Of a stretch of DNA of 64,000 nt, positions 49,413 through 57,647 are shown piece by piece (positions within the stretch are counted from its first letter, which is position 1; the number at the start of each line of letters is the position of its first letter). The DNA comes from Rhizobium grahamii CCGE 502 (GTDB taxonomy: Bacteria; Pseudomonadota; Alphaproteobacteria; Rhizobiales; Rhizobiaceae), in the NCBI RefSeq assembly GCF_000298315.2, contig NZ_AEYE02000029.1:372001-436000 (forward strand). Direction: 5' to 3'. Made by a program: the position numbers and the translations under genes. The notes below the pieces were generated by a model. The model was not told the origin of the DNA. It did not search any database and was given only the letters and a program-made list of their open reading frames with translations.

Positions 49413-50735
49413 TTACTTGGCGCTGACGGCCTTGTCCGGATTGGGCGGGAAGGCCGGATCGGTCTTCTTGCCGCGAAGCAGGTCAAGCGCGTAGTTGAGC
49501 TGGATGTCGTCCTTCGGATCCGGCGGAACATAAGCAACCGAGCCGGAGCCTTCGTCCGTCTCGCTCTGACCCTTGATGTGCCCGCGCAGGCTGGACTCGC
49601 CCTCGGTGACCATCTTGCCCTTCAGATCATCCGGCAGCGGCTCCTCGACCTTGATGTCGGGCGTGATACCGGTGCCCTGGATGGAGCGGCCCGACGGCGT
49701 GTAGTAAAGTGCAGTCGTCAGTCGCAGCGCGCCGTTTTCGCCGAGCGGGATGATCGTCTGGACCGAGCCCTTGCCGAACGAACGCGTGCCGAGCACCGTC
49801 GCACGGCGGAGGTCCTGCAGCGCACCGGCAACGATTTCCGAAGCGGACGCCGAACCGCCATTGATGAGAACGATCACCGGCTTTCCGTCCGTCAGATCAC
49901 CCGGGCCAGCGTTGAAGCGGCGGGTTTCGTCCGGATTACGGCCGCGGGTGGACACCACCTCGCCCCGCTGCAGCAGCGCATCCGATACCTGGATCGCCTG
50001 ATCGAGCAGACCGCCGGGGTTCAGGCGAAGGTCGAGCACATAGCCCTTCAGCTTGTCGGCCGGGACCGTCTTCTTGATCTTCTCGATCGCCTTCTCGAGG
50101 TCGGGATAGGTCTTTTCCGTGAAGGAGATGACACGCAGATAACCGACATCATCCTCGACGCGCGACTTAACGGCCTGGACCGCAACAACGTCTCGGACGA
50201 TCGTCAGCTCAATCGGCTTGTCGGCACCCTTGCGGATCAACGTCAGCTTGATCGGCGTATTGACCGGACCACGCATCTTTTCGACAGCGTCTTCCAGCTT
50301 CAGGCCGCGAACCGACTGACCGTCGATTTCGGAGATGTAGTCGCCAGCAAGAACGCCGGCCTTTGCCGCAGGCGTGTCGTCGATCGGGGTGATGACCTTG
50401 ACAAGCTCATCTTCCATCGTGACCTCGATGCCGAGGCCGCCGAATTCACCCTTCGTCTGGGTCTGCATGTCGGCTGCATCCTTGGCATTCATGTAGCTCG
50501 AATGCGGATCCAACGAGGACAGCATGCCGTTGATGGCATTTTCGATGAGTTTGTCCTCGGCCGGCGGCGTCACATACTGTGCGCGCACGCGCTCAAAGAC
50601 GTCACCAAAAACGGAAAGCTCCTTATAGGTGGAGGCTCCAGCTGCTTCCGCAGGCACGCCCGCCGAATAGATGACGCTCATCGCGGTCGCACCCATCAAT
50701 GCGCCGACCAGAACAAGAGAAGCCCTACGAATCAT
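49413..50735 (-). CDS. ctpA: Carboxy-terminal processing protease (S41)
   Basis: A 440-residue periplasmic protease. ATG 50735 has GGAAAGG upstream and gives a signal peptide (RRASLVLVGALMGATAMSVIY); the longer frame to 50885 runs through the neighbouring gene. After an N-terminal helical part come a PDZ domain (~90-170: GGLGIEVTMED) and the S41 catalytic core, with the nucleophile Ser in NGGSASASEIV and the Lys of the dyad in RSFGKGSVQT. Family members process envelope proteins and cell-wall hydrolases. It overlaps the EnvC-like gene by 11 bases. Confidence 0.95.
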   Translation of the reverse strand: MIRRASLVLVGALMGATAMSVIYSAGVPAEAAGASTYKELSVFGDVFERVRAQYVTPPAEDKLIENAINGMLSSLDPHSSYMNAKDAADMQTQTKGEFGGLGIEVTMEDELVKVITPIDDTPAAKAGVLAGDYISEIDGQSVRGLKLEDAVEKMRGPVNTPIKLTLIRKGADKPIELTIVRDVVAVQAVKSRVEDDVGYLRVISFTEKTYPDLEKAIEKIKKTVPADKLKGYVLDLRLNPGGLLDQAIQVSDALLQRGEVVSTRGRNPDETRRFNAGPGDLTDGKPVIVLINGGSASASEIVAGALQDLRRATVLGTRSFGKGSVQTIIPLGENGALRLTTALYYTPSGRSIQGTGITPDIKVEEPLPDDLKGKMVTEGESSLRGHIKGQSETDEGSGSVAYVPPDPKDDIQLNYALDLLRGKKTDPAFPPNPDKAVSAK

Positions 50736-52179
50736 TGCGTGCCTTTCCAGTGTCTTTAGCGGTCCACCAAGGCCGGGAATCGACCGGTTTTCCATCTTTT
50801 CGAAATTCAATGTAAAGCGTTGGACGGTTGGTTTCCAGCGCCAATGCAGTCGCGCTCGCCACTCTTTTTGCACCCATTGCGGCAAGCGGCTCGCCAGCGA
50901 AGACGAACTTGCCCTGCCGCGTGCTGATCGTCTCCATGCCGGAGAGGACGAGATGATAGCCGTCGCCGGCGTCTAGGATGATCATTTGGCCGTAGCTGCG
51001 AAATGCGCCCGCATAGACAACAAGGCCATCTGCGGGAGCGGTAACCACCGTTTCCGGATTGGTGGCAAGCGTCATTCCCAATGCCTCATGGCCGGTTCCG
51101 TCGGCATCGCCGAACTGGCGGAGAGCATCGCCTGCCACAGGCAATTCCAGCTTCGCCTTCAATTCTCCGAAGGGATATGCGGGCGCAATGCGGTTTTTAT
51201 CAGGCACACCGCTCTCCGCGAGCGCCTTGGCCTGGGCACGCTGCTCCTCGGTCAGGAGCTTGCGGTTCTCCTCGGCCTGCCGAGCTGCAGCCGCGGCTTC
51301 GCGCACCGATGCAATCTCGGTTTCCATCGATGCCACCAGACCCTCCAAGCTTGTCGCCTTGCTGGCAAGATCTTCCGAGCGCTTCTTCTCCGCGTTCAGT
51401 TCTGCGGCGCTGCTGCGGCTCAGCTTCTCGTTTTCGGCAAGAAGCAGATCCATGCGGCGCTCTTCTTCGATGTTGTTCGTCATCGTCGTGGTGAGCGCTG
51501 ATTTTTCCGCAGCACTTGCTGCTTGCAATGCAGAAAGGTTAGCGAGATCGCCAGCGAGCTTGTCTGTCTCCTTTCGAATGCCGGGAACCACGGCGCCGAG
51601 CAGGATCGCGCTGCGCACTGAGGCGAGCGCATCGTCGGGTGTGACGAGCAGGGCAGGTGGCGGATTGCGGCCCATCCGCTGCAAGGCCCCTAGCACCTCC
51701 GCCAGCAAGCCGCGCCGTTCATACAGGGAACGCCGAACCGTATCTTCCTTCACGCCCAGATCGGCAAGCTTCTTCTCACTCTCCAAAATCTGCTTCTCGA
51801 GTGCCTTGCGCCGCGTCGCAGAATCGATCAGCGCCTGACGAACACTGCCGCTGCTCTTGTCCAGATCCGCGATGCTCTTCTCCAACTCGGCAACCTTGTC
51901 GGATGAGAGGCCTATCTTCTTCGACAAGGCATCAAGCTCGGCTCGCGTCTCGTCTCGCTTCTTCGCAAGGTCGGCCGCCGGATCGGGTGGCGGCTGGGCA
52001 ACGGTTGCACCTGCCACAGTAGGCGCATCGCCCGGCGACATCCCTGCAACTTCCGGCGCATCTTGCGCGAAGGCGCTGGCGGCGAAGGGGCGGCTTACAA
52101 CTGCCGCCACAGACATGCTCAAGCCTGCGGCCAGGGCCGACAAAATGACGTATTTTGGCTTGAACACGCGCGTCGGCAT
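50725..52179 (-). CDS. EnvC-like murein hydrolase activator (M23, degenerate LytM)
   Basis: A 484-residue exported protein. ATG 52179 gives a long signal peptide (VILSALAAGLSMSVAAVV...AFA); the ribosome site is weak. Residues ~70-330 are coiled coil rich in Lys/Glu/Ala. The C-terminal LytM domain has lost catalysis: H-x-x-x-D reads GHEALGMTL (Asp to Met), the H-x-H is YHLVL, and LHFE is LYIEF. This is the EnvC pattern, a factor that activates amidases at the division site rather than cutting the wall itself. Overlaps ctpA. Confidence 0.85.
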   Translation of the reverse strand: MPTRVFKPKYVILSALAAGLSMSVAAVVSRPFAASAFAQDAPEVAGMSPGDAPTVAGATVAQPPPDPAADLAKKRDETRAELDALSKKIGLSSDKVAELEKSIADLDKSSGSVRQALIDSATRRKALEKQILESEKKLADLGVKEDTVRRSLYERRGLLAEVLGALQRMGRNPPPALLVTPDDALASVRSAILLGAVVPGIRKETDKLAGDLANLSALQAASAAEKSALTTTMTNNIEEERRMDLLLAENEKLSRSSAAELNAEKKRSEDLASKATSLEGLVASMETEIASVREAAAAARQAEENRKLLTEEQRAQAKALAESGVPDKNRIAPAYPFGELKAKLELPVAGDALRQFGDADGTGHEALGMTLATNPETVVTAPADGLVVYAGAFRSYGQMIILDAGDGYHLVLSGMETISTRQGKFVFAGEPLAAMGAKRVASATALALETNRPTLYIEFRKDGKPVDSRPWWTAKDTGKARNDS

Positions 52180-52299
52180 ATGAGCTTCGAGATCCCTTTC
52201 AAATCGCGCGGAGATTAAGCTGATTTGACATTCTTTGCCAGATCGATTGAGGGTTTGCGCGCCCCAGGATGGACACGCTCGCGTGAGCAACGGAGCCCA

Positions 52300-52782
52300 T
52301 CAAACGCGATGGTAGGGATGGCCGGAAAGGATCGTGACGGCTCGATATAGCTGCTCAGCAATCAGAGTACGAACCAGCTGATGCGGCCAGGTCATCTTGC
52401 CGAGGCAAAGCGTGGCTTCGGCAAGATCGTACAGCGACGGATCGAGACCGTCAGCACCACCGATGGCGATCGTGAGGTCGCGCTTTCCCTGATCGCGATA
52501 GTTTCCTAGGAGATTTGCAAAGCCTTCGCTGTCCAGCGCCTTGCCGCGCTCATCCAAGAGGATGAGGACGCTCCCGTCGGGCAGCAACTTTTGCAGCATT
52601 GCCGCTTCGTCGCGCTTGCGCGTATCGGCATTCGACGCGCGGCTTTCAGCAACTTCGGCGACACGGGAGAATTCGAGGCCGACAGCGGGACCAGCCTTGG
52701 AAAAACGATCGAAATAGCGGCCCGCAAGGTCCTTCTCGGGGCCTGACTTCAGCCGCCCCACTGCAAAAAGACCAACACGCAT
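52300..52782 (-). CDS. rlmH: 23S rRNA (pseudouridine1915-N3)-methyltransferase
   Basis: A 160-residue SPOUT methyltransferase, full RlmH length, starting at ATG 52782 (MRVGLFAVGRLKSGPE); the longer frame to 53001 is not coding. The knot motifs FLLDERGKALDS and IAIGGADGLDPS and the C-terminal LGKMTWPHQLVRTLIAEQLYRA are diagnostic. It modifies helix 69 of 23S rRNA in 70S ribosomes. Downstream of rsfS by 118 bases. Confidence 0.95.
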   Translation of the reverse strand: MRVGLFAVGRLKSGPEKDLAGRYFDRFSKAGPAVGLEFSRVAEVAESRASNADTRKRDEAAMLQKLLPDGSVLILLDERGKALDSEGFANLLGNYRDQGKRDLTIAIGGADGLDPSLYDLAEATLCLGKMTWPHQLVRTLIAEQLYRAVTILSGHPYHRV

Positions 52783-52828
52783 TATCCGCTCCTGCAATTC
52801 GGCATAGGGCGGCGCACATATGCCACCT

Positions 52829-52850
52829 GGCCGGATCCCATCATCCGGCC
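52829..52850. other. Hairpin in the rsfS-rlmH spacer
   Basis: GGCCGGAT (52829-52836) and ATCCGGCC (52843-52850) form a perfect 8-bp stem with a six-base loop. No T-run follows on the minus strand, so it may be a processing or attenuation element between the two genes. Confidence 0.5.
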
Positions 52851-52900
52851 CAATTGAATTGCCGTCTATCAGGCACCGGACACAGCGTCCAGGCAGCCTG

Positions 52901-53344
52901 TTAGTGCACCGTTTCTTCGTCCATATCGGGCGCGGCCCACATCTTTTCGATGTTGTAGAACTCGCGTATTTCAGGACGGAAGACATGAACGATGACATCA
53001 CCGGTGTCGATCAGGATCCAATCGCCGCCTTCCTGACCTTCGACACGGGCGCTTCCAAGGCCCTCGTCTTTCAGATCAGTCAACAGGTGATCGGAGATCG
53101 CCATGACATGCCTGCTCGAGCGCCCGGAGACGACGACCATGAAGTCCCCCAGTGCCGATTTTCCAGCAATGTCGATAGTGACGATATCTTCAGCCTTAGA
53201 GTCCTCAAGACTTGTGAGGACGGCGTGCAGGGCGCGGGCGGCAGCATCGGCGCCACGTTCCGGGCTCTTCGGGACAACGGCAAGCGTTTTTCCCTTGGCG
53301 TGTACTGTTGTCAGTGCTTTCCCTTTCTCGGAATGACAAAACAT
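52901..53344 (-). CDS. rsfS: Ribosomal silencing factor RsfS
   Basis: An Iojap-family protein that binds L14 and blocks subunit joining in stress. The conserved core is AEDIVTIDIAGKSALGDFMVVVSGRSSRHV, then EGQEGGDWILIDTGDVIVHVF and FYNIEKMW. The start is uncertain. ATG 53344 (147 residues) has no good ribosome site; a CTG at 53314 follows AGAAAGGGAAAG and would give the usual alphaproteobacterial N terminus (TTVHAKGK). Its normal neighbour nadD is 3.7 kb upstream, with the mod locus between. Confidence 0.92.
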   Translation of the reverse strand: MFCHSEKGKALTTVHAKGKTLAVVPKSPERGADAAARALHAVLTSLEDSKAEDIVTIDIAGKSALGDFMVVVSGRSSRHVMAISDHLLTDLKDEGLGSARVEGQEGGDWILIDTGDVIVHVFRPEIREFYNIEKMWAAPDMDEETVH

Positions 53345-53550
53345 GCACATCACTGATTTGGGTGACCAAATCATAGTTAAGATAGGCACCAAACCATTAA
53401 CGTTTCAAGACGCGCACAATCACAAAGCGTGAATATCCGCTTTGGTACGAGAACTCATCTTTAGATGGAAGACTGTATGTTGCCGGCTGTGTACAGTGCT
53501 TCCGCCCGCACGTAAAGTAAGTTCCGTTTCCGACCGCGAAGACCCCCGCC

Positions 53551-53922
53551 ATGAAAAGCCCCTCAGTAGAAACCCTTACTCCAATTCTCCGCATCAGCTT
53601 TCCCCATGAAGACCGGCTCGGGCGCGGCAAGATGGAGCTGCTCGAGCACATCAGGGAAACAGGATCGATTTCCGCAGCCGGCAGGGCGATGGACATGTCT
53701 TATCGTCGCGCCTGGCTATTGGTCAGCGACATGAACAGGATGTTCCTCGAGCCCGTGGTCGAATCGCAAAGGGGAGGGCAAAAGGGAGGCGGGGCGACAC
53801 TGACGCCATTTGGCGACGAACTGCTTGCCCGCTTTCGAAAGATGGAACAAGTCATGAAGGCGACCCTCGCGGATGACCTGGCATGGCTGGAGGCCAACCG
53901 ATCGACCCAAAACAGTCGCTGA
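53551..53922 (+). CDS. ModE-type molybdate regulator, DNA-binding domain only
   Basis: A 123-residue protein comprising only the ModE winged helix (GKMELLEHIRETGSISAAGRAMDMSYRRAWLLVSDMN; GGGATLTPFGDELLARFRKME). The molybdate-binding TOBE/MOP domains of E. coli ModE are missing and nothing downstream supplies them in frame, so it either depends on another sensor or responds differently. ATG 53551. Its stop abuts the convergent modC stop, sharing TGATCA. Its likely target is the palindrome in front of modA. Confidence 0.9.
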   Translation: MKSPSVETLTPILRISFPHEDRLGRGKMELLEHIRETGSISAAGRAMDMSYRRAWLLVSDMNRMFLEPVVESQRGGQKGGGATLTPFGDELLARFRKMEQVMKATLADDLAWLEANRSTQNSR

Positions 53923-54990
53923 TCACGGCTCTAGGGCAACCGTCTTTATGACGGCGAAAACCGGCACCCCGACTCGCAGGCCCAGCCGCTCTGCCGAAAA
54001 GCTGGTAATCCGGGAAAGGATTGGATCTCCGCCGCAATCAACGAGCACGTCGATTGTCGCGTCGTCGGCCTGAGTCATGGCCTGAACTAGACCTTCAAGG
54101 ACATTGAGAGCACTCAAAGCCTCGGGCCTTTTCATTGCGAGCATCACATCGCGCGCGGGGATCCGCACCCGAACGGTCTTGCCCAGTACCAACATCGCTC
54201 CCGGGATGTGAAGTCTCGCCGATTTCAGGGCAATCGTCGCAATGCGATGCCGGGGGTCGACGCTCTCCACTTTTCCTTCGAGAAGCGCACCTGCCTCGCG
54301 TCGCTCGAACGAAGAGGGCGGATGGCTGAGCACGTCCGCCGCCGAGCCGACCGCCTCGACCTTGCCGTCCCGCATGACCACGACCTGATTGGCAAGGCGT
54401 GCTACCTCGGCGATCGAATGGCTGACATAGACGATCGGAATGTCCATCTCGTCGCGCAACCGCTCGAGATAGGGCATGACCTCGGCCTTTCGGGCATCAT
54501 CCAACGCCGCCAGCGGCTCGTCCATCAACAGCAAACGAGGAGCCGAGAGCAGGGCCCGGCCAATCGCCACGCGCTGCTTTTCGCCACCTGAGAGCTTTTC
54601 GGGTCGGCGCTCAAGCAGGCTTTCGATACCGAGCAACGCAACAATGCGGTCCAGGCCCTCCGGCGAGCCGGCAGCTTTGGCGAACCATTTGCCATAGGAT
54701 AAATTGTGGCGAACATTGAGATGCGGAAACAGTCGTGCTTCCTGAAAGACATACCCGAACCTTCGGCGGTGCTTCGCGACGAAGATCCGCCGGTCGGTGT
54801 CCGTCATCGTCTGCCCGTCGAGGATAACCTGCCCTCTATCGGGTCGTGTCAACCCGGCGATGATGCGGATCATCGACGTCTTACCGGAACCGGACCGGCC
54901 GAACAGCGCGGTGATCCCGCGTTCCGAGGTAAAGGCGGCATCGAGCGAAAACGCGCCAAGACGCTGCTTTGCGTTCACAACGAGCGTCAT
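53923..54990 (-). CDS. modC: Molybdate ABC transporter ATP-binding protein
   Basis: A 355-residue ModC. ATPase motifs [37 protein letters not shown] and VYVSHS are complete, and a C-terminal TOBE domain (~290-355: [34 protein letters not shown]) binds molybdate. Start ATG 54990 overlaps modB by four bases. It drives molybdate uptake for molybdoenzymes. Confidence 0.96.
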   Translation of the reverse strand: MTLVVNAKQRLGAFSLDAAFTSERGITALFGRSGSGKTSMIRIIAGLTRPDRGQVILDGQTMTDTDRRIFVAKHRRRFGYVFQEARLFPHLNVRHNLSYGKWFAKAAGSPEGLDRIVALLGIESLLERRPEKLSGGEKQRVAIGRALLSAPRLLLMDEPLAALDDARKAEVMPYLERLRDEMDIPIVYVSHSIAEVARLANQVVVMRDGKVEAVGSAADVLSHPPSSFERREAGALLEGKVESVDPRHRIATIALKSARLHIPGAMLVLGKTVRVRIPARDVMLAMKRPEALSALNVLEGLVQAMTQADDATIDVLVDCGGDPILSRITSFSAERLGLRVGVPVFAVIKTVALEP

Positions 54991-55688
54991 TCCGGATCGA
55001 TCCTCCGACCGGCGATGCGCGATAAAAACTCCGACGCGAGTAGGGCGACCATGGAGATGGCGACTGCGACGAGCGTCAGCCGCAGAGCACCGGCGTCACC
55101 GCCGGGAACCTGCGTGAAGGAATAGATCGCGGCCGAGAGTGTCTGTGTTTCCCCCGGAATATTGGAAACGAAGGTGATTGTTGCCCCGAACTCCCCCATC
55201 GCCTTGGCAAAGGAAAGGATCATTCCGGCGATGATTCCCGGCAGCGTTAACGGCAGCGTTATGGTCAAAAAGACCCAGAACGGACTGGCACCCAGCGTGC
55301 CGGCCGCCTCCTCCAGCTTTCGATCAACCGCTTCGATAGAGAGCCGGATGCTGCGCACCATCAGGGGAAAGGCCATGACCGCGCAGGCAAGTGCCGCACC
55401 CGTCCAACGAAACGAAAAGACAATGCCGAAATATTGATCGAGGATGGTGCCAATCGGTCCGCGTCGCCCGAAGAGAATCAGCAGGATGAAACCCGTGACC
55501 ACCGGCGGCAGGATCAGCGGCAGATGAACGACACCGTTGAGAACAGATTTGCCCCAAAACCGCCCGCGCGCCAACAAAAGGGCTACTCCGATCCCGAACG
55601 GCAGGCTCGCCAGCATCGCGACCACTGACACGCGCAGGCTGAGCAAAATTGCTGTCCATTCGTCATCGCTCAGGCCGAGTGCGTTCAA
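54987..55688 (-). CDS. modB: Molybdate ABC transporter permease
   Basis: A 233-residue permease of normal ModB length from TTG 55688, with GGAGAAATGGC directly upstream; the longer frame to 55760 crosses the hairpin and is unlikely. About five membrane segments, with [25 protein letters not shown] early, the [12 protein letters not shown] stretch and the EAA-type loop [22 protein letters not shown]. Overlaps modC by four bases. Confidence 0.93.
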   Translation of the reverse strand: MNALGLSDDEWTAILLSLRVSVVAMLASLPFGIGVALLLARGRFWGKSVLNGVVHLPLILPPVVTGFILLILFGRRGPIGTILDQYFGIVFSFRWTGAALACAVMAFPLMVRSIRLSIEAVDRKLEEAAGTLGASPFWVFLTITLPLTLPGIIAGMILSFAKAMGEFGATITFVSNIPGETQTLSAAIYSFTQVPGGDAGALRLTLVAVAISMVALLASEFLSRIAGRRIDPE

Positions 55689-55705
55689 GCCATTTCTCCA
55701 AAAAC

Positions 55706-55730
55706 AGAAGGCCCGTCGGACGGGCCTTCT
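55706..55730 (-). terminator. Attenuator-like hairpin between modA and modB
   Basis: AGAAGGCCCG and CGGGCCTTCT form a perfect 10-bp stem; on the minus strand it is followed by GTTTTTGG. It sits between the modA stop and the modB ribosome site, so part of the transcription probably ends here, giving more binding protein than permease. Confidence 0.8.
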
Positions 55731-55760
55731 CACGCTAAGTCCTCGTGCGAAAATTCGCAA

Positions 55761-56546
55761 TCATTTCAAGATGGTGAAACCCTGATCGGCAAAGAAATGG
55801 GCCGCCTTTTCCGACTTCAGGAATTCCAGGTAAGCAGCGGCATCCGGGTTCTTGCTCTCGGAGAGCACAGCAATCGGATAGATGATTGGTGGGTGCGAAT
55901 CCGCCGGGAAGGTTCCAACAACCGCAACGCCCGGATCCGCAGACGCGTCGGTCTGATAGACGATGCCGTACGGTGCCTCACCGCGCGAGACCAGAGCAAG
56001 TGCCGCCCGAACACTCTCCGCCCCAGCTACCTTGCCTTCGACGGAAGGCCAGACGCCGAGCGCCTCAAGCGCCGCCTTGCCGTACTTCCCGGCCGGAACA
56101 GACTTGACCTCGCCCATCGCGAGCTTGCCATCGCCGAGCAGAGCAGCAAGGTCGAAGCCCTTCTTGATGTCGACCGGCTTGGCGTGATCCTTGGGTGCGA
56201 CAAGTACGATCTTGTTGCCGAGGAGATTTGACCGAGTGTCGGCCTTGATCAGGTTCTTCTTTGCGAGATAGTCCATCCAGTCCAGATCGGCCGACATGAA
56301 GATGTCGGCGGGCGCACCGCCTTCAATCTGCTTTGCAAGCGCCGAACTCGCAGCATAGGAAGCAACCGCTTCTTTGCCGCCTTCCTTCGCCCAGGCGGCA
56401 TTCGCCGCATCAAGGGCGTTCTTCAAGCTGGCTGCCGCGAAAACGGTAACCTTCTCCGCGGCGATTGCCGGCGTTGCTGCAACACCTAAAAGAACCGCCG
56501 AAATGGTAGCGGCGGCAACGTTGATCCATTGGCGGCGACTGTACAT
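55761..56546 (-). CDS. modA: Molybdate-binding periplasmic protein
   Basis: A 261-residue binding protein with a signal peptide (AAATISAVLLGVAATPAIAA) and the ModA pattern: VTVFAAASLKNALDAANAAW, ASYAASSALAKQIEGGAPADIFMSADLDWMD, then KIVLVAPKDH and GEVKSVPAGKYGKAALEALG. ATG 56546 with GGGGAGAG upstream. First gene of modABC; the ModE-like palindrome lies just upstream. Confidence 0.96.
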   Translation of the reverse strand: MYSRRQWINVAAATISAVLLGVAATPAIAAEKVTVFAAASLKNALDAANAAWAKEGGKEAVASYAASSALAKQIEGGAPADIFMSADLDWMDYLAKKNLIKADTRSNLLGNKIVLVAPKDHAKPVDIKKGFDLAALLGDGKLAMGEVKSVPAGKYGKAALEALGVWPSVEGKVAGAESVRAALALVSRGEAPYGIVYQTDASADPGVAVVGTFPADSHPPIIYPIAVLSESKNPDAAAYLEFLKSEKAAHFFADQGFTILK

Positions 56547-56577
56547 GATCTCTCCCCGAGTTTCGCAATATCCGGAG

Positions 56578-56616
56578 AAATATAACGTAGCCAGCGCCTT
56601 GGCTACCGTTATATTT
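56578..56616. promoter_or_regulatory. ModE-like palindrome at the modA promoter
   Basis: AAATATAACG-TAGCCA, a six-base spacer, then TGGCTA-C-CGTTATATTT: a near-perfect long palindrome 32-70 bases upstream of the modA start. The outer CGTTATAT arms match the ModE operator pattern (CGxTATAT). It should repress modABC when molybdate is ample. Confidence 0.85.
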
Positions 56617-56661
56617 TCGAGGGCATAACCATTTTGCTCAATCGGAGGACTTCACGCATTC

Positions 56662-56910
56662 GTGAAGCGCATGGCTGGGCACCACCGTCCGCTAAAGGAG
56701 CTGAAATTCCGCATAAGTGCGTGCCAAAAACGCGGAGGCTTGGCCGAAATCCTTGAGAATGCAAAAGAAATGGGCATCACAGAAATGACTTCTGTCGAGA
56801 GATATGCCGTATACGCATTGCTGCAATGCAATACGCTAGCTTTAAAAATCCGAAGAATGTGGTACAACACACTCATCAAACGACGATCTCCTCCTCCCAA
56901 AGTCGTTTGA
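56662..56910 (+). CDS. Unrecognised small open frame upstream of the alpha-r14-type sRNA (doubtful)
   Basis: An 82-codon frame from GTG 56662 (or ATG 56671), with GGAGGA 13 bases upstream. The product is basic, without signal or membrane segment (KELKFRISACQKRGGLAEILENAKEMG...). The region is visibly richer in A+T than the neighbouring genes. Its 3' end is the first hairpin of the sRNA, so the frame may be chance or a remnant. No family recognised; it is not a DUF1127 protein, which often precedes related sRNAs. Confidence 0.25.
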   Translation: MKRMAGHHRPLKELKFRISACQKRGGLAEILENAKEMGITEMTSVERYAVYALLQCNTLALKIRRMWYNTLIKRRSPPPKVV

Positions 56911-56995
56911 TATGGATCGGCAACACTCCTCCTCCCAGTTGTCGATCAAGTTTACGAAGCCCGACGGATCTCCTCCCCCGTCGGGCTTTTCGTTT
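56870..56995 (+). ncRNA. Alpha-r14 / cuckoo (NfeR1-like) small RNA with anti-Shine-Dalgarno loops
   Basis: Three consecutive hairpins each show a CTCCTCC-type loop. (1) ATCAAACGAC (56875-56884) and GTCGTTTGAT (56902-56911), a perfect 10-bp stem with CTCCTCCTCCC in the loop. (2) GATCGGCAAC (56915-56924) and GTTGTCGATC (56938-56947), 10 bp with one G-T pair, loop ACTCCTCCTCCCA. (3) A terminator stem, AAGCCCGACGG with CCGTCGGGCTT, loop ATCTCCTCCC, then TT. The exposed loops complement the ribosome-binding site (GGAGG). This is the hallmark of alphaproteobacterial alpha-r14/cuckoo sRNAs, including rhizobial NfeR1, which repress transporter and other mRNAs in trans. A -10-like TACAAC at 56863 would start the RNA at hairpin 1. 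Confidence 0.88.
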
Positions 56996-57016
56996 GTTCG
57001 ATCCCGGAAAATCCAA

Positions 57017-57646
57017 CTATTTCAAGGCGCCGTTCGTGGCGCGGATATCGGTCGAGCTGAGGCCCGAGCGCGGACCGTGTATGAAAGTCCAGGCAGGTGC
57101 GCGCCGTTTCCAGAGGGCTTGAGAATCATCCTCGTCAATACGAGCGAAATCGAACGTCCGCGCCATCTTCGACGAGAGGAACGACAGCGTGGAACCCGGC
57201 CGGTCGATGACGGCAATCGGAAACGTGTTGACGATGTCCTGCCAGCGCTGCCACAGATGGAACGTCTTCAGGCTATCCGCCCCCATGATCCAGATGAAAT
57301 GGACATGCGGGTTGCGCGCCTTGACGCGCGCCAACGTGTTGGCCGTGAAGCTCGTCGCAAAATCGCGCTCGAACGCCGTGACCTTGATCGAGGGGTGTCG
57401 GGCAAGACACTCGCTCAAGGCGATCCGCTCTGCAAGCGGCAGCAAATGCCTACGATCCTTGAGAGGATTGCCGGGCGTAACGATCCACCACAACTGATCG
57501 AGGCCAAGCCGCTTGATCGCGATTTCGGCAACCAGCGCATGCCCGTCATGCGGCGGATTGAAGGAGCCGCCGAAAAGACCGACGACCATGCCGCGCTCCG
57601 TATGCGGCATGCGAAGATAAGGTCGGTCGATCTCGTCGTTGATCAC
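57017..57646 (-). CDS. nadD: Nicotinate-nucleotide adenylyltransferase
   Basis: A 209-residue enzyme forming deamido-NAD from nicotinate mononucleotide and ATP. The nucleotidyltransferase signature GLFGGSFNPPHDGH is at about residue 23, and the C-terminal SGLSSTDIR motif binds ATP. GTG 57646 begins one base before the proA stop context; an ATG at 57610 (MPHTERGM) would also keep the whole domain. Downstream of proA on the minus strand. Confidence 0.94.
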   Translation of the reverse strand: MINDEIDRPYLRMPHTERGMVVGLFGGSFNPPHDGHALVAEIAIKRLGLDQLWWIVTPGNPLKDRRHLLPLAERIALSECLARHPSIKVTAFERDFATSFTANTLARVKARNPHVHFIWIMGADSLKTFHLWQRWQDIVNTFPIAVIDRPGSTLSFLSSKMARTFDFARIDEDDSQALWKRRAPAWTFIHGPRSGLSSTDIRATNGALK

Positions 57647-57647
57647 G

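Noticed and set aside
49407-50759. 450-codon open frame opposite ctpA
   Set aside because: Antisense shadow of ctpA, starting within the terminator region; no domain.
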